Positions 1-5,397 of a DNA stretch of 7,413 bases are shown piece by piece (the stretch's first letter is position 1; the number at the start of each line of letters is the position of its first letter). This stretch comes from Caldifarciminota bacterium. GTDB lineage: Bacteria > Hydrothermota > Tepidihabitantia > SM23-42. The notes beneath the pieces are model-generated. The model did not search any database, had not been told where the DNA came from, and saw only the letters and a list, made by a program, of their open reading frames with translations. Made by a program: the position numbers and the translations under genes. The stretch covers positions 1 through 7,413 of the forward strand of contig DAOVAN010000080.1 of assembly GCA_030671005.1 (NCBI GenBank), given 5' to 3'.

Positions 1-191
1 GGGCTTTAGAATGTTTGGGGCGAGCAGGGCTGCGAAAGGTACATCCCTTCATAAGTGATTGCCTCACCGAGTTGAAGCAGCGCCAGAATCCAGATGGTAC
101 GTGGGTCTCTGAAGATGGGGACGCATTTACGGTGCAGGCCACGATAAGCGTGATCAAAGTACTTAAGATGTATGGTGCCTTGCCTGAATAG
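1..191 (+). CDS. C-terminal fragment of a prenyltransferase/squalene-cyclase-repeat (alpha/alpha barrel) protein
   Basis: This is an open frame entering from the left edge (first full codon at 3) and ending at TAG 189-191, about 62 codons. The tail contains KQRQNPDGTWVSEDG followed by a helix-like stretch ending IKVLKMYGALPE. The QxxDGxW(x)nG pattern followed by a helix is the hallmark of the repeat shared by squalene/hopene cyclases and protein prenyltransferase beta subunits. I infer that it closes an alpha-alpha toroid, with no way to tell enzyme from binding protein. No start codon lies in the window, so the N-terminus, and any catalytic motif, is outside. The next gene begins 23 bases after the stop, so the two are probably cotranscribed. 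The 62 codons are too few for a firm family assignment. Confidence 0.6.
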   Translation, partial: ALECLGRAGLRKVHPFISDCLTELKQRQNPDGTWVSEDGDAFTVQATISVIKVLKMYGALPE

Positions 192-214
192 CATCACTGC
201 CTAGGAACGTTTTC

Positions 215-1534
215 ATGCAGCTACATCCCTCTGCAAAATTGTCATTCGTCATTCTGTATTGTATTAGTATGAATGTGCTTTGGCCGCGGGGCGTCGACAC
301 GGAGCTTACAGGGTTCCATGGGGAATATCTTGGCCAGGAACTGCCAGGCCTGAAACCCCAGCCATTTGCGCCTGAATTATTCTCGGTCTGGAGTGACAAT
401 GGGTTCCACTTAATTACCAGTATCCTTTTTTCGCCGGACGGCAAGGAACTTTTCTTCACAAACCAAACACTTCCGGTTGTACCCGGCTGCAGTTGTTCGG
501 TTTGGTACATGCAACAACGAAACAATACCTGGATCCAACCACGGGTCGCTCCTTTCTCTGGAAATTACAGTGATAACGTCGCGTATTATTCTCATGATGG
601 AGATGTGCTCTATTTTGTATCCACGCGGCCAATACACGGTAAAGGTGCACCCAAGGATTTCGATATCTGGTCCGTGAAGAGAAAGAATAGTCACTGGACT
701 GAAGCCGGTAGATTAGGTTATCCGATTAACACATCGAGTAATGATGTCGGTGGTGTGGTCAGTGATGATGGTTCGATGTTTCTCAGCTCAGACCGCCCTG
801 GAGGGAAAGGTGGCTTCGATGTCTATCGTTCCCGGTTCGTTGGTGGTCAATATGCAATACTGGAGAACCTAGGCGATTCGGTAAATACGGGTGCTGAGGA
901 ATATATCATTTGTGCGGCGCCCGATGCGAGTTTCTTGATACTGTACCACGTAGATATGACAGACAAGGCAGATGCAGGTCTTTACATTACGTACCGTAAA
1001 GAAAATGGTTCGTGGACAAAAATGAAGAGCATGGGTGATCATATAAATATCTTCAATGTCTCCAGTGCAAGTCTTTCTTCAGATGGAAAGTACCTTTTCT
1101 TCCTCAGCCGGGGAGAAGGTATTTACTGGTTGAGGACTGACTTGATTGAGTACTTGAAGAATGAGGATCTTAATGTCTCGGGCATATTGCTTAAGACAGT
1201 TTTCCGGAATGGTTTGGATGCTGCGCTGGCCGTGCATGAAGAGTTGAAGGAGAAACGTGGCGAATACGTGGATATCAATGAGTATCTGTTAAACCAGAGG
1301 GGGCATCAGCTACTCGATGCGAATCGATATATAGAGGCTATTGCGCTGTTCCAGATCAATGTCGCTTTGTTCCCGGATTCATGGAATGCATATGATAGTC
1401 TGGGTGAGGCATATCTGAAAGCGCGTCAAATAGAATTAGCGATAAAAAGCTATGAAAAATCCCTGGTGTTGAATCCAGAAAATAGAAATGCAGCGAGGAT
1501 ATTGGAGAGCTTAAACACTGTTTTAGAATATTGA
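215..1534 (+). CDS. Exported PD40 beta-propeller protein with C-terminal TPR repeats
   Basis: This 439-residue protein is of unknown precise role, probably periplasmic or surface-located. A basic/hydrophobic N-terminus (AKLSFVILYCISMNVLW, residues 7-23) looks like a signal peptide. Residues ~65-310 carry TolB/PD40-type blades: ITSILFSPDGKELFFTN (67-83), a DG..LYFVSTRP blade near 128-139, SDDGSMFLSSDRPGGKGGFD (183-202), a weaker blade at 229-260 and ASLSSDGKYLFFLSRG (285-300). Residues ~355-430 hold two TPRs, including NAYDSLGEAYLKARQIELAI (391-410) and YEKSLVLNPENRNA. In Bacteroidota-type bacteria this C-terminal module is often found behind serine hydrolases; here it follows a propeller, suggesting a modular protein-interaction tail. 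The start at 215 has AGGA at 203-206, 8 nt upstream; ATG 269 is an alternative but would remove most of the signal peptide. The short gap to the upstream gene suggests one transcript. Confidence 0.85.
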   Translation: MQLHPSAKLSFVILYCISMNVLWPRGVDTELTGFHGEYLGQELPGLKPQPFAPELFSVWSDNGFHLITSILFSPDGKELFFTNQTLPVVPGCSCSVWYMQQRNNTWIQPRVAPFSGNYSDNVAYYSHDGDVLYFVSTRPIHGKGAPKDFDIWSVKRKNSHWTEAGRLGYPINTSSNDVGGVVSDDGSMFLSSDRPGGKGGFDVYRSRFVGGQYAILENLGDSVNTGAEEYIICAAPDASFLILYHVDMTDKADAGLYITYRKENGSWTKMKSMGDHINIFNVSSASLSSDGKYLFFLSRGEGIYWLRTDLIEYLKNEDLNVSGILLKTVFRNGLDAALAVHEELKEKRGEYVDINEYLLNQRGHQLLDANRYIEAIALFQINVALFPDSWNAYDSLGEAYLKARQIELAIKSYEKSLVLNPENRNAARILESLNTVLEY

Positions 1535-1558
1535 TACTGCGCGATTTTGATGTATAAT
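1531..1558 (+). promoter_or_regulatory. Sigma-70-type promoter for the DHODH-like gene
   Basis: TTGATA (1531-1536) and a perfect TATAAT (1553-1558) are separated by 16 bp. The -35 box overlaps the TGA stop of the propeller gene. The predicted transcription start is near 1565, giving a leader of about 34 nt before ATG 1599. The gene can therefore be expressed independently of the upstream pair. Confidence 0.75.
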
Positions 1559-1585
1559 AACAGAGACCAGTGCAAGGTTCTAGAC

Positions 1586-1593
1586 AAGGAGGT
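1586..1593 (+). promoter_or_regulatory. Full-consensus Shine-Dalgarno site (AAGGAGGT)
   Basis: AAGGAGGT is fully complementary to the standard 16S anti-SD tail and lies 5 nt before ATG 1599. It fixes the start of the DHODH-like gene and suggests strong translation. It is the best SD site in the window. Confidence 0.85.
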
Positions 1594-1598
1594 CAATA

Positions 1599-2582
1599 AT
1601 GGCTGATCTGACGACTAATTATATGGGCTTGACTTTGAGAAATCCATTGGTTGTCGCAAGCTGTAGTCTGGTCAATTCTGTGGAGGGGGTTCAACGTTGT
1701 GCCGATGCTGGTGCTGGTGCCGTGGTGCTCAAGTCCCTGTTTGAAGAACAGATCGAGGCAGATACAAAAGAGATTGAGAGGCATGTGTGGCTGGCAGGAC
1801 ATACCGAGGCATATGATTACGTGAGGCAAATCGGAATTGAGACCGGACAGCAGGATTATCTTGATCTCATAAAGCGAGCAAAAGAGGCAGTTTCTATTCC
1901 GGTAGTTGCTAGTCTCAATTGTATCACGCCTCGATGGTGGACTGATTACGCAAAAAAAATGGAGGAGGTAGGGGCTGATGCGATCGAGTTGAACATTTCT
2001 GTGCTGCCAAGCGATCCGCGTCACAGCGGTGATGACATTGAGAAGCTGTATTACAACATACTGGAAGGCGTAAAGAAGAGTGTGAAGATACCAATTGCAG
2101 TAAAAATCGGTCCCTATTTCACATCGATGGCGAGTGTCGCATGGGAATTGTGTGATAGGGGTGCTGCGGCATTAGTCTTATTTAATCGTTTTTATCAAGT
2201 TGACATAAATGTGGACAAACTGAGTGTCGTGCCCGGGTACCGTTTCAGTGCGCCTGAAGAGATAAACCTTTCGTTACGCTGGATTTCATTGCTTGCCGGT
2301 CGCATCAAATGTGACCTTGCCGCAACCACCGGTGTTCATGATGCGAATGGCGTGATAAAGCAGCTACTTGCTGGCGCCTCGGCGGTTCAGGTTTGTTCCA
2401 CGTTGTATATGCATGGTATCGGACATATTGCCCACATACTCAGCAACGTAGAACAGTGGATGAAGCAGCATCATTTTGAATCCATAACACAGTTTGGGGG
2501 TAAACTGAGCCAGAAAGATAGCGATCGTCCGGAACTCTACGAGCGCCTTCAGTACATCAAAGCACTTGTTGGTATTGAGTAA
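1599..2582 (+). CDS. Dihydroorotate dehydrogenase-like FMN-binding TIM-barrel protein
   Basis: This 327-residue cytosolic protein has the length and order of motifs of a class 1 DHODH barrel: NYMGLTLRNPLVVAS at the first strand, VVLKSLFEEQ (K45, aligned with the FMN-contacting Lys of class 1A enzymes), ASLNCITPRWW, ELNIS (N132), AVKIGPYF (K169), LFNRFYQ (N196) and the phosphate-binding end ATTGVHDANG...GASAVQVCSTLY. The segment that is NLSCPN in Lactococcus-type DHODH reads NISVLPSDP, so Val135 replaces the catalytic Cys/Ser. Other substrate-loop residues also differ. It belongs to the 'DHODH-like' group, in which FMN binding is expected but the natural substrate is unknown, so pyrD would be a wrong name. 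No pyrimidine gene is nearby. It has its own promoter and an optimal SD. An oxidoreductase linked to another redox system is possible but is inference. Confidence 0.88.
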   Translation: MADLTTNYMGLTLRNPLVVASCSLVNSVEGVQRCADAGAGAVVLKSLFEEQIEADTKEIERHVWLAGHTEAYDYVRQIGIETGQQDYLDLIKRAKEAVSIPVVASLNCITPRWWTDYAKKMEEVGADAIELNISVLPSDPRHSGDDIEKLYYNILEGVKKSVKIPIAVKIGPYFTSMASVAWELCDRGAAALVLFNRFYQVDINVDKLSVVPGYRFSAPEEINLSLRWISLLAGRIKCDLAATTGVHDANGVIKQLLAGASAVQVCSTLYMHGIGHIAHILSNVEQWMKQHHFESITQFGGKLSQKDSDRPELYERLQYIKALVGIE

Positions 2583-2637
2583 CGCAAGTTCAATCGTGAA
2601 CACGAATGATGACTCGCATAGCAGCATTCAATGTATC

Positions 2638-2665
2638 TTGCTTTTTCCAAAATTTTGTATAGAAT
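2638..2665 (+). promoter_or_regulatory. Candidate promoter placing transcription start at the ATG (leaderless)
   Basis: TTGCTT (2638-2643, weak -35) and TAGAAT (2660-2665, 5/6 to consensus) are separated by 16 bp. Counting the usual 7 nt from the -10 box puts +1 at about 2672, which is the A of the downstream ATG. No SD-like purine run precedes that ATG, consistent with a leaderless transcript. Confidence 0.5.
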
Positions 2666-2671
2666 AACCAT

Positions 2672-3562
2672 ATGGGTACTTTTCTAGAACATCTGCAAAC
2701 GATATTCGAATTCGTCCTGAAAGAAACCACCCCCCCAGGCATGATCGGTATTCTATACGAAAAAATAAGAAGCATGACCGAGACTCATATTATGCAGCGT
2801 GATATAGAGAATTTCGTTGCATACTTTAAGCTCTTGCTTTCGACCTCACGTATGCCTAAGAAACTTAAATTCGAGCGGAAGCTCATCAGAGCGTTCATAG
2901 ACCGTACGTATACCGAGTTCACTGAATCAACTCAGGAATTCAGGGCGAATCGACTCTACGACTATCTTAGAAACAAATTAGACGAGGGAACAGAGATTCA
3001 AAGTCAGCATCTCGAGCGTTTGGAGTCTTCTTTGATGGTTCAAAAGAGACCATCGCTTGATAACGTAGAGGAACATGTCCAGATCGCTATGATTCTCAAA
3101 TGGTTGCAAGGCCCGGTTAAGGGTAAACTATCCAAGGAATTACAGGATTATATAGTATCTCTGGGTACTACCTACGGTCAAAGTCAGCGGCAGCTTGTGC
3201 CTGATGTTGAATTGAAGACGCACGATGTCTCTGAGCAAGACATGGGGATCATCAAAAAGGAATACAAAACCTTCGAAAGTGCCATAAATGATTCGCTGAA
3301 AGCGGTGAAAGATGCCCGGTCCAAGAAAATAGATCCCGGGAAATATCAAGATCAATTCCGTATCATTATTTCGAGTCTTGATAGCCTTGTCAAAATGAGT
3401 GATAAGGGCATGTTGAATTCAGTGGAGTCGTTTAAGGACAAGGTAATCGTATCGACCGCGCTTATTTACATACAAGACGAATTTGTACGGAAAGACCCTC
3501 AGCTGAGAAAGATCATTCAGCTTCTCATTTCACTCTATTATCAATTCCGCGATAAACCATAG
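2672..3562 (+). CDS. Hypothetical all-helical cytoplasmic protein
   Basis: I do not recognise this 296-residue protein. It has no signal peptide, membrane segment or Cys/His metal motif. Composition is rich in K, E, D, L, I and S, with long amphipathic stretches, for example residues 35-125 and 190-290, so an alpha-helical fold, perhaps with coiled-coil pairing, is likely. A polar segment around residues 165-190 (SLGTTYGQSQRQLVPDVE) looks like a linker between two helical halves. It begins GTFLEHLQTIFEFVLKETTP and ends IIQLLISLYYQFRDKP, a clean hydrophobic-to-polar end, followed by TAG. The start at 2672 lacks an SD but sits where the upstream promoter would initiate; in-frame ATG 2741 has no better SD. 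It is flanked by spacers on both sides and so is probably monocistronic. A scaffold or interaction role would be a guess. Confidence 0.75.
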   Translation: MGTFLEHLQTIFEFVLKETTPPGMIGILYEKIRSMTETHIMQRDIENFVAYFKLLLSTSRMPKKLKFERKLIRAFIDRTYTEFTESTQEFRANRLYDYLRNKLDEGTEIQSQHLERLESSLMVQKRPSLDNVEEHVQIAMILKWLQGPVKGKLSKELQDYIVSLGTTYGQSQRQLVPDVELKTHDVSEQDMGIIKKEYKTFESAINDSLKAVKDARSKKIDPGKYQDQFRIIISSLDSLVKMSDKGMLNSVESFKDKVIVSTALIYIQDEFVRKDPQLRKIIQLLISLYYQFRDKP

Positions 3563-3563
3563 G

Positions 3564-3667
3564 ACACTGAATACACAGAATATACACAGACACTGAATAC
3601 ACTATACACTGAAAACACTGAATAAAACAAAAACACAGAAATCACTGAAAGAATAAAGGCACAGAAT
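3564..3667 (+). repeat. Degenerate 9-bp tandem repeat, consensus ACAC(T/A)GAA(T/A)
   Basis: Right after the stop of the helical-protein gene is an A/C-rich, G-poor array. Recognisable units begin at 3564, 3573, 3590, 3606, 3615, 3633, 3642 and 3659, with decayed units between (for example ACACAGAC at 3584 and ACACTATAC at 3599). Most spacings are 9 bp or a multiple with 1-bp slips. It resembles the CACAGAA/CACTGAA-type intergenic repeats seen after genes in several environmental bacterial genomes. Its role is unknown. The top-strand bias (almost no G on one strand) would give an unstructured RNA. Confidence 0.7.
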
Positions 3668-3685
3668 CGGTTATTCTAAATCCCG

Positions 3686-3703
3686 TGTTGAATCGGTTCA
3701 ATA
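3686..3703 (+). other. Small stem-loop in the intergenic spacer
   Basis: TTGAA-TCGG-TTCAA (3688-3701) is a perfect 5-bp stem with a 4-nt loop. It extends to 7 pairs if a G-U wobble and the outer U-A are counted. It contains the second copy of GAATCGGTT, whose first copy is at 3664-3672. No U-tract follows directly, so it is not a standard rho-independent terminator. It lies between the repeat array and the 3748 promoter and could be a weak terminator or a protein-binding site. Confidence 0.35.
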
Positions 3704-3747
3704 ATACAGCCAAGGAATTTTTTCTGTGGCGTTATTTCATCGAAGCG

Positions 3748-3775
3748 TTGACATAATACGGAAGTGTAGTATAAT
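3748..3775 (+). promoter_or_regulatory. Full-consensus sigma-70 promoter for the zinc-ribbon/hydrolase pair
   Basis: TTGACA (3748-3753) and TATAAT (3770-3775) both match consensus at 6/6, with a 16-bp spacer. Predicted +1 is near 3782, giving a leader of about 14 nt before ATG 3796. No operator-like palindrome overlaps it, so expression may be constitutive and strong. Confidence 0.85.
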
Positions 3776-3783
3776 ATCATCAT

Positions 3784-3788
3784 GAGGA
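3784..3788 (+). promoter_or_regulatory. Shine-Dalgarno site (GAGGA) for the zinc-ribbon gene
   Basis: GAGGA lies 7 nt before ATG 3796 and selects that start over ATG 3782. The 3782 ATG coincides with predicted +1 and would encode only seven residues (MRKNICR) before TAA. Confidence 0.65.
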
Positions 3789-3795
3789 AGAATAT

Positions 3796-4050
3796 ATGCC
3801 GCTAACTCAGTGTCGTGAATGTCAAAAAGAGATCAGTGCCGATGCGAAGAGTTGTCCTCATTGTGGTGCGCCGTTCCCGGCAAGGAGAGAGTGGAGGGGT
3901 TCTGGATTTGAGTGGAAGTCGAAACAAACATTCTATGGCTATCCCCTGGTGCATATCGCGTTCGGGCGTGATGCGCAGAATAGAATCCGCGTCGCAAAAG
4001 GGGTTATTGCGATCGGTCAGTTTGGCATCGGGTTGATAACGATCGCCTAG
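3796..4050 (+). CDS. Zinc-ribbon N-terminal ORF as literally terminated (84 aa)
   Basis: If the TAG is obeyed, the product is 84 residues: the four-cysteine zinc ribbon, the FYGYPLVH segment and only one Gln-Phe unit (IAIGQFGIGLITIA). It would lack most of the repeat domain and the C-terminal tail. A stable short product is possible because the zinc ribbon is self-contained. The missing part is intact downstream in the same frame, so I regard this as the truncated form of the 3796-4311 gene, not a gene in its own right. Confidence 0.6.
   Translation: MPLTQCRECQKEISADAKSCPHCGAPFPARREWRGSGFEWKSKQTFYGYPLVHIAFGRDAQNRIRVAKGVIAIGQFGIGLITIA
4048..4050 (+). other. In-frame TAG at a repeat glutamine position
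   Basis: The context is GATCGCC-TAG-TTCGGT. The equivalent sites in the same gene read CAG or CAA followed by TTC or TTT. A single C-to-T transition at 4048 would turn CAG into TAG. No pylis-like or SECIS-like structure is obvious by eye after it. Confidence 0.8.
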
Positions 4051-4320
4051 TTCGGTATTGGTATCCTGTTCGGTTTCGGGCAATTCATTGTTGGGCTTAC
4101 CGGACTCGCTCAATTCGCGATCACCGGCATTTTCGGGATCGGACAATTCGCGACAGGCTACGTTGCGATCGGACAGTTCGCTTTGGGTTATTATGCACTG
4201 GCCCAGGCGGGTTTTGCAAAGTATCTTTGGAGCACGGGGACCACAGACCCTGAGGCGGTTGAGTTCTTCCGGCAATTATTACAGGGTGTAAGGGATTTCT
4301 TGCACCTTTGATTGAGACTT

Positions 4321-5376
4321 ATGATTATGAGAAAAAAGTGCTATTCTCTGGTGTTGTCCGGTATCTTTCTATTGATGGCGCCTTTGGAATTTTGCAGTGG
4401 CAAGGAGAATGTGAGTATCATGAAGCAGGACGAAAAATTGTTTGAATCAAGACACTTCGATATTGAAGAGTTGGCGGATGGTGTTTTTGCAGCAATCCAT
4501 AAAGACGGCGGCGCAGCCATCTGCAATGCGGGGATTATTGATCTTGGTGACCGCACGCTCATTTTTGATAGCTTCCTGACACCTCAGGCAGCCCGTGATC
4601 TGAAAGCCGCGTCCGAAGCTTTGACTGGAAAGGCGGTATCGATTGTCATCAACAGTCACTGTCATAACGATCACATCTGGGGCAATCAGGTTTTTGAAGG
4701 CCACGCTGAAATTATCTCGTCCGGAGAAACACGCCAGGTAATTGCTACTGCTGGCATGAAGGAGTATGAGTGGTTCAAGGAGAATGCCGCAAAGCGGTTG
4801 AAATCGATACAAGATGAATATGAATCCAATGAGGATGAAGCGGCCCGTGGAGAATTGACAATGTGGCTCTCTTATTATCAGGGTTTGGTGGATGACCTGC
4901 CCGAACTCAGGGTGGTACAGCCAACCTTGACATTTGAAGGCAGATTCGAAATTCCTGGCGCGCGACGTTCGGTGGAGTTGATTGAGTATCACGACGGGCA
5001 CACGAAGAGCGATGTCATACTGTATCTGCCGCAGGATGGCATCATATTCATGGGCGATCTTCTATTTGTCAAGTCGCATCCCTATCTGGGTGATGGTGAG
5101 CCGGATACATTAATAAATATACTCCGTGAAATTGGAAAGATGGATGCGAAGGTATTTGTACCCGGACATGGTTCAGTCGGGGACAAGCACGATCTGGAGA
5201 TATTGATCAATTATATTGCGTTGTGCCGGGAACTAGTCAAGAAATTGATCGATGACGGGCAAGGTGAAGAGGCTATACGAAACATCAAGATACCCAGACC
5301 GTTTGAATCCTGGCAACAGCAAGGTTTCTTTAGGAGTAACTTGCTTCATTTTTACAAGAATTTTTCTGACAAATAA
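4321..5376 (+). CDS. Exported metallo-beta-lactamase-fold metal-dependent hydrolase
   Basis: This protein has 351 residues from ATG 4321. In-frame TTG 4312 and ATG 4327 are alternative starts; 4327 gives the most compact signal peptide and has a weak GAGA 9 nt before it. Basic residues then YSLVLSGIFLLMAPLEFCSG form the signal. The LEFC site is a poor lipobox, so periplasmic release is more likely than lipidation. Numbering from 4312, the MBL motifs are INSHCHNDH (H116, H118, D120, H121), H230 in YHDGHTKSD, D249 in FMGDLLF and H286 in PGHGS, a complete two-metal site. A helical insertion lies at ~148-200. The family covers beta-lactamases, lactonases, glyoxalase II and others, so the substrate cannot be named. 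The gene directly follows the zinc-ribbon gene's TGA (4309-4311), so it probably shares the 3748 promoter and may be translationally coupled. Confidence 0.88.
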   Translation: MIMRKKCYSLVLSGIFLLMAPLEFCSGKENVSIMKQDEKLFESRHFDIEELADGVFAAIHKDGGAAICNAGIIDLGDRTLIFDSFLTPQAARDLKAASEALTGKAVSIVINSHCHNDHIWGNQVFEGHAEIISSGETRQVIATAGMKEYEWFKENAAKRLKSIQDEYESNEDEAARGELTMWLSYYQGLVDDLPELRVVQPTLTFEGRFEIPGARRSVELIEYHDGHTKSDVILYLPQDGIIFMGDLLFVKSHPYLGDGEPDTLINILREIGKMDAKVFVPGHGSVGDKHDLEILINYIALCRELVKKLIDDGQGEEAIRNIKIPRPFESWQQQGFFRSNLLHFYKNFSDK

Positions 5377-5397
5377 TCCCGTGTATCGTCTACCGTT

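Larger units (their letters stand above)
3796..4311 (+). pseudogene. Zinc-ribbon protein with 10/11-residue Gln-Phe repeat, interrupted by in-frame TAG
   Basis: Read through the TAG at 4048-4050, the frame encodes 170 amino acids plus the TAG codon, ending at TGA 4309-4311. Residues 6-23 form a zinc ribbon (C6xxC9...C20PHC23GAPF). Residues 46-70 (FYGYPLVHIAFGRDAQNRIR) lead into a hydrophobic Gly-rich repeat in which Gln-Phe recurs at 75/76, 96/97, 106/107, 117/118 and 127/128, with a degenerate QA at 137. The TAG is codon 85, exactly in phase and followed by Phe86. The C-terminal tail (139-171) is polar and helical. Zinc ribbons of this kind are often followed by membrane or solenoid domains; the function is unknown. 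The sequence downstream of the stop shows no frameshift or decay, so the lesion is recent, a sequence error, or suppressed. The hydrolase gene follows without a gap. Confidence 0.75.

Noticed and set aside
2588..2601. Inverted repeat GTTCA-ATCG-TGAAC just after the DHODH-like gene as a terminator
   Set aside because: The stem is only 5 bp and no U-run follows; too weak to call.
3564..3667. CRISPR array
   Set aside because: Units are 9 bp, degenerate and without spacers; no cas genes nearby.
3679..3688. 10-mer AATCCCGTGT shared with 5375-5384, near the end of the hydrolase gene
   Set aside because: Matches of this length are expected by chance in a window of this size, and flanks do not align.
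3802..4275. Long antisense frame over the zinc-ribbon gene
   Set aside because: It mirrors the Gly/Gln-Phe repeat on the opposite strand, giving a periodic but meaningless peptide; no RBS or promoter.
3796..4311. Selenocysteine or pyrrolysine insertion at the in-frame stop
   Set aside because: Selenocysteine uses UGA, not UAG; the repeat position demands Gln and no pylis-like element or methylamine gene is visible.
4447..5001. 184-codon minus-strand frame inside the hydrolase gene
   Set aside because: Overlaps the clear MBL motifs on the plus strand; no independent support.
5377..5397. Possible bidirectional terminator between the convergent genes
   Set aside because: The 21-bp gap contains no GC-rich hairpin or T-tract visible by eye.
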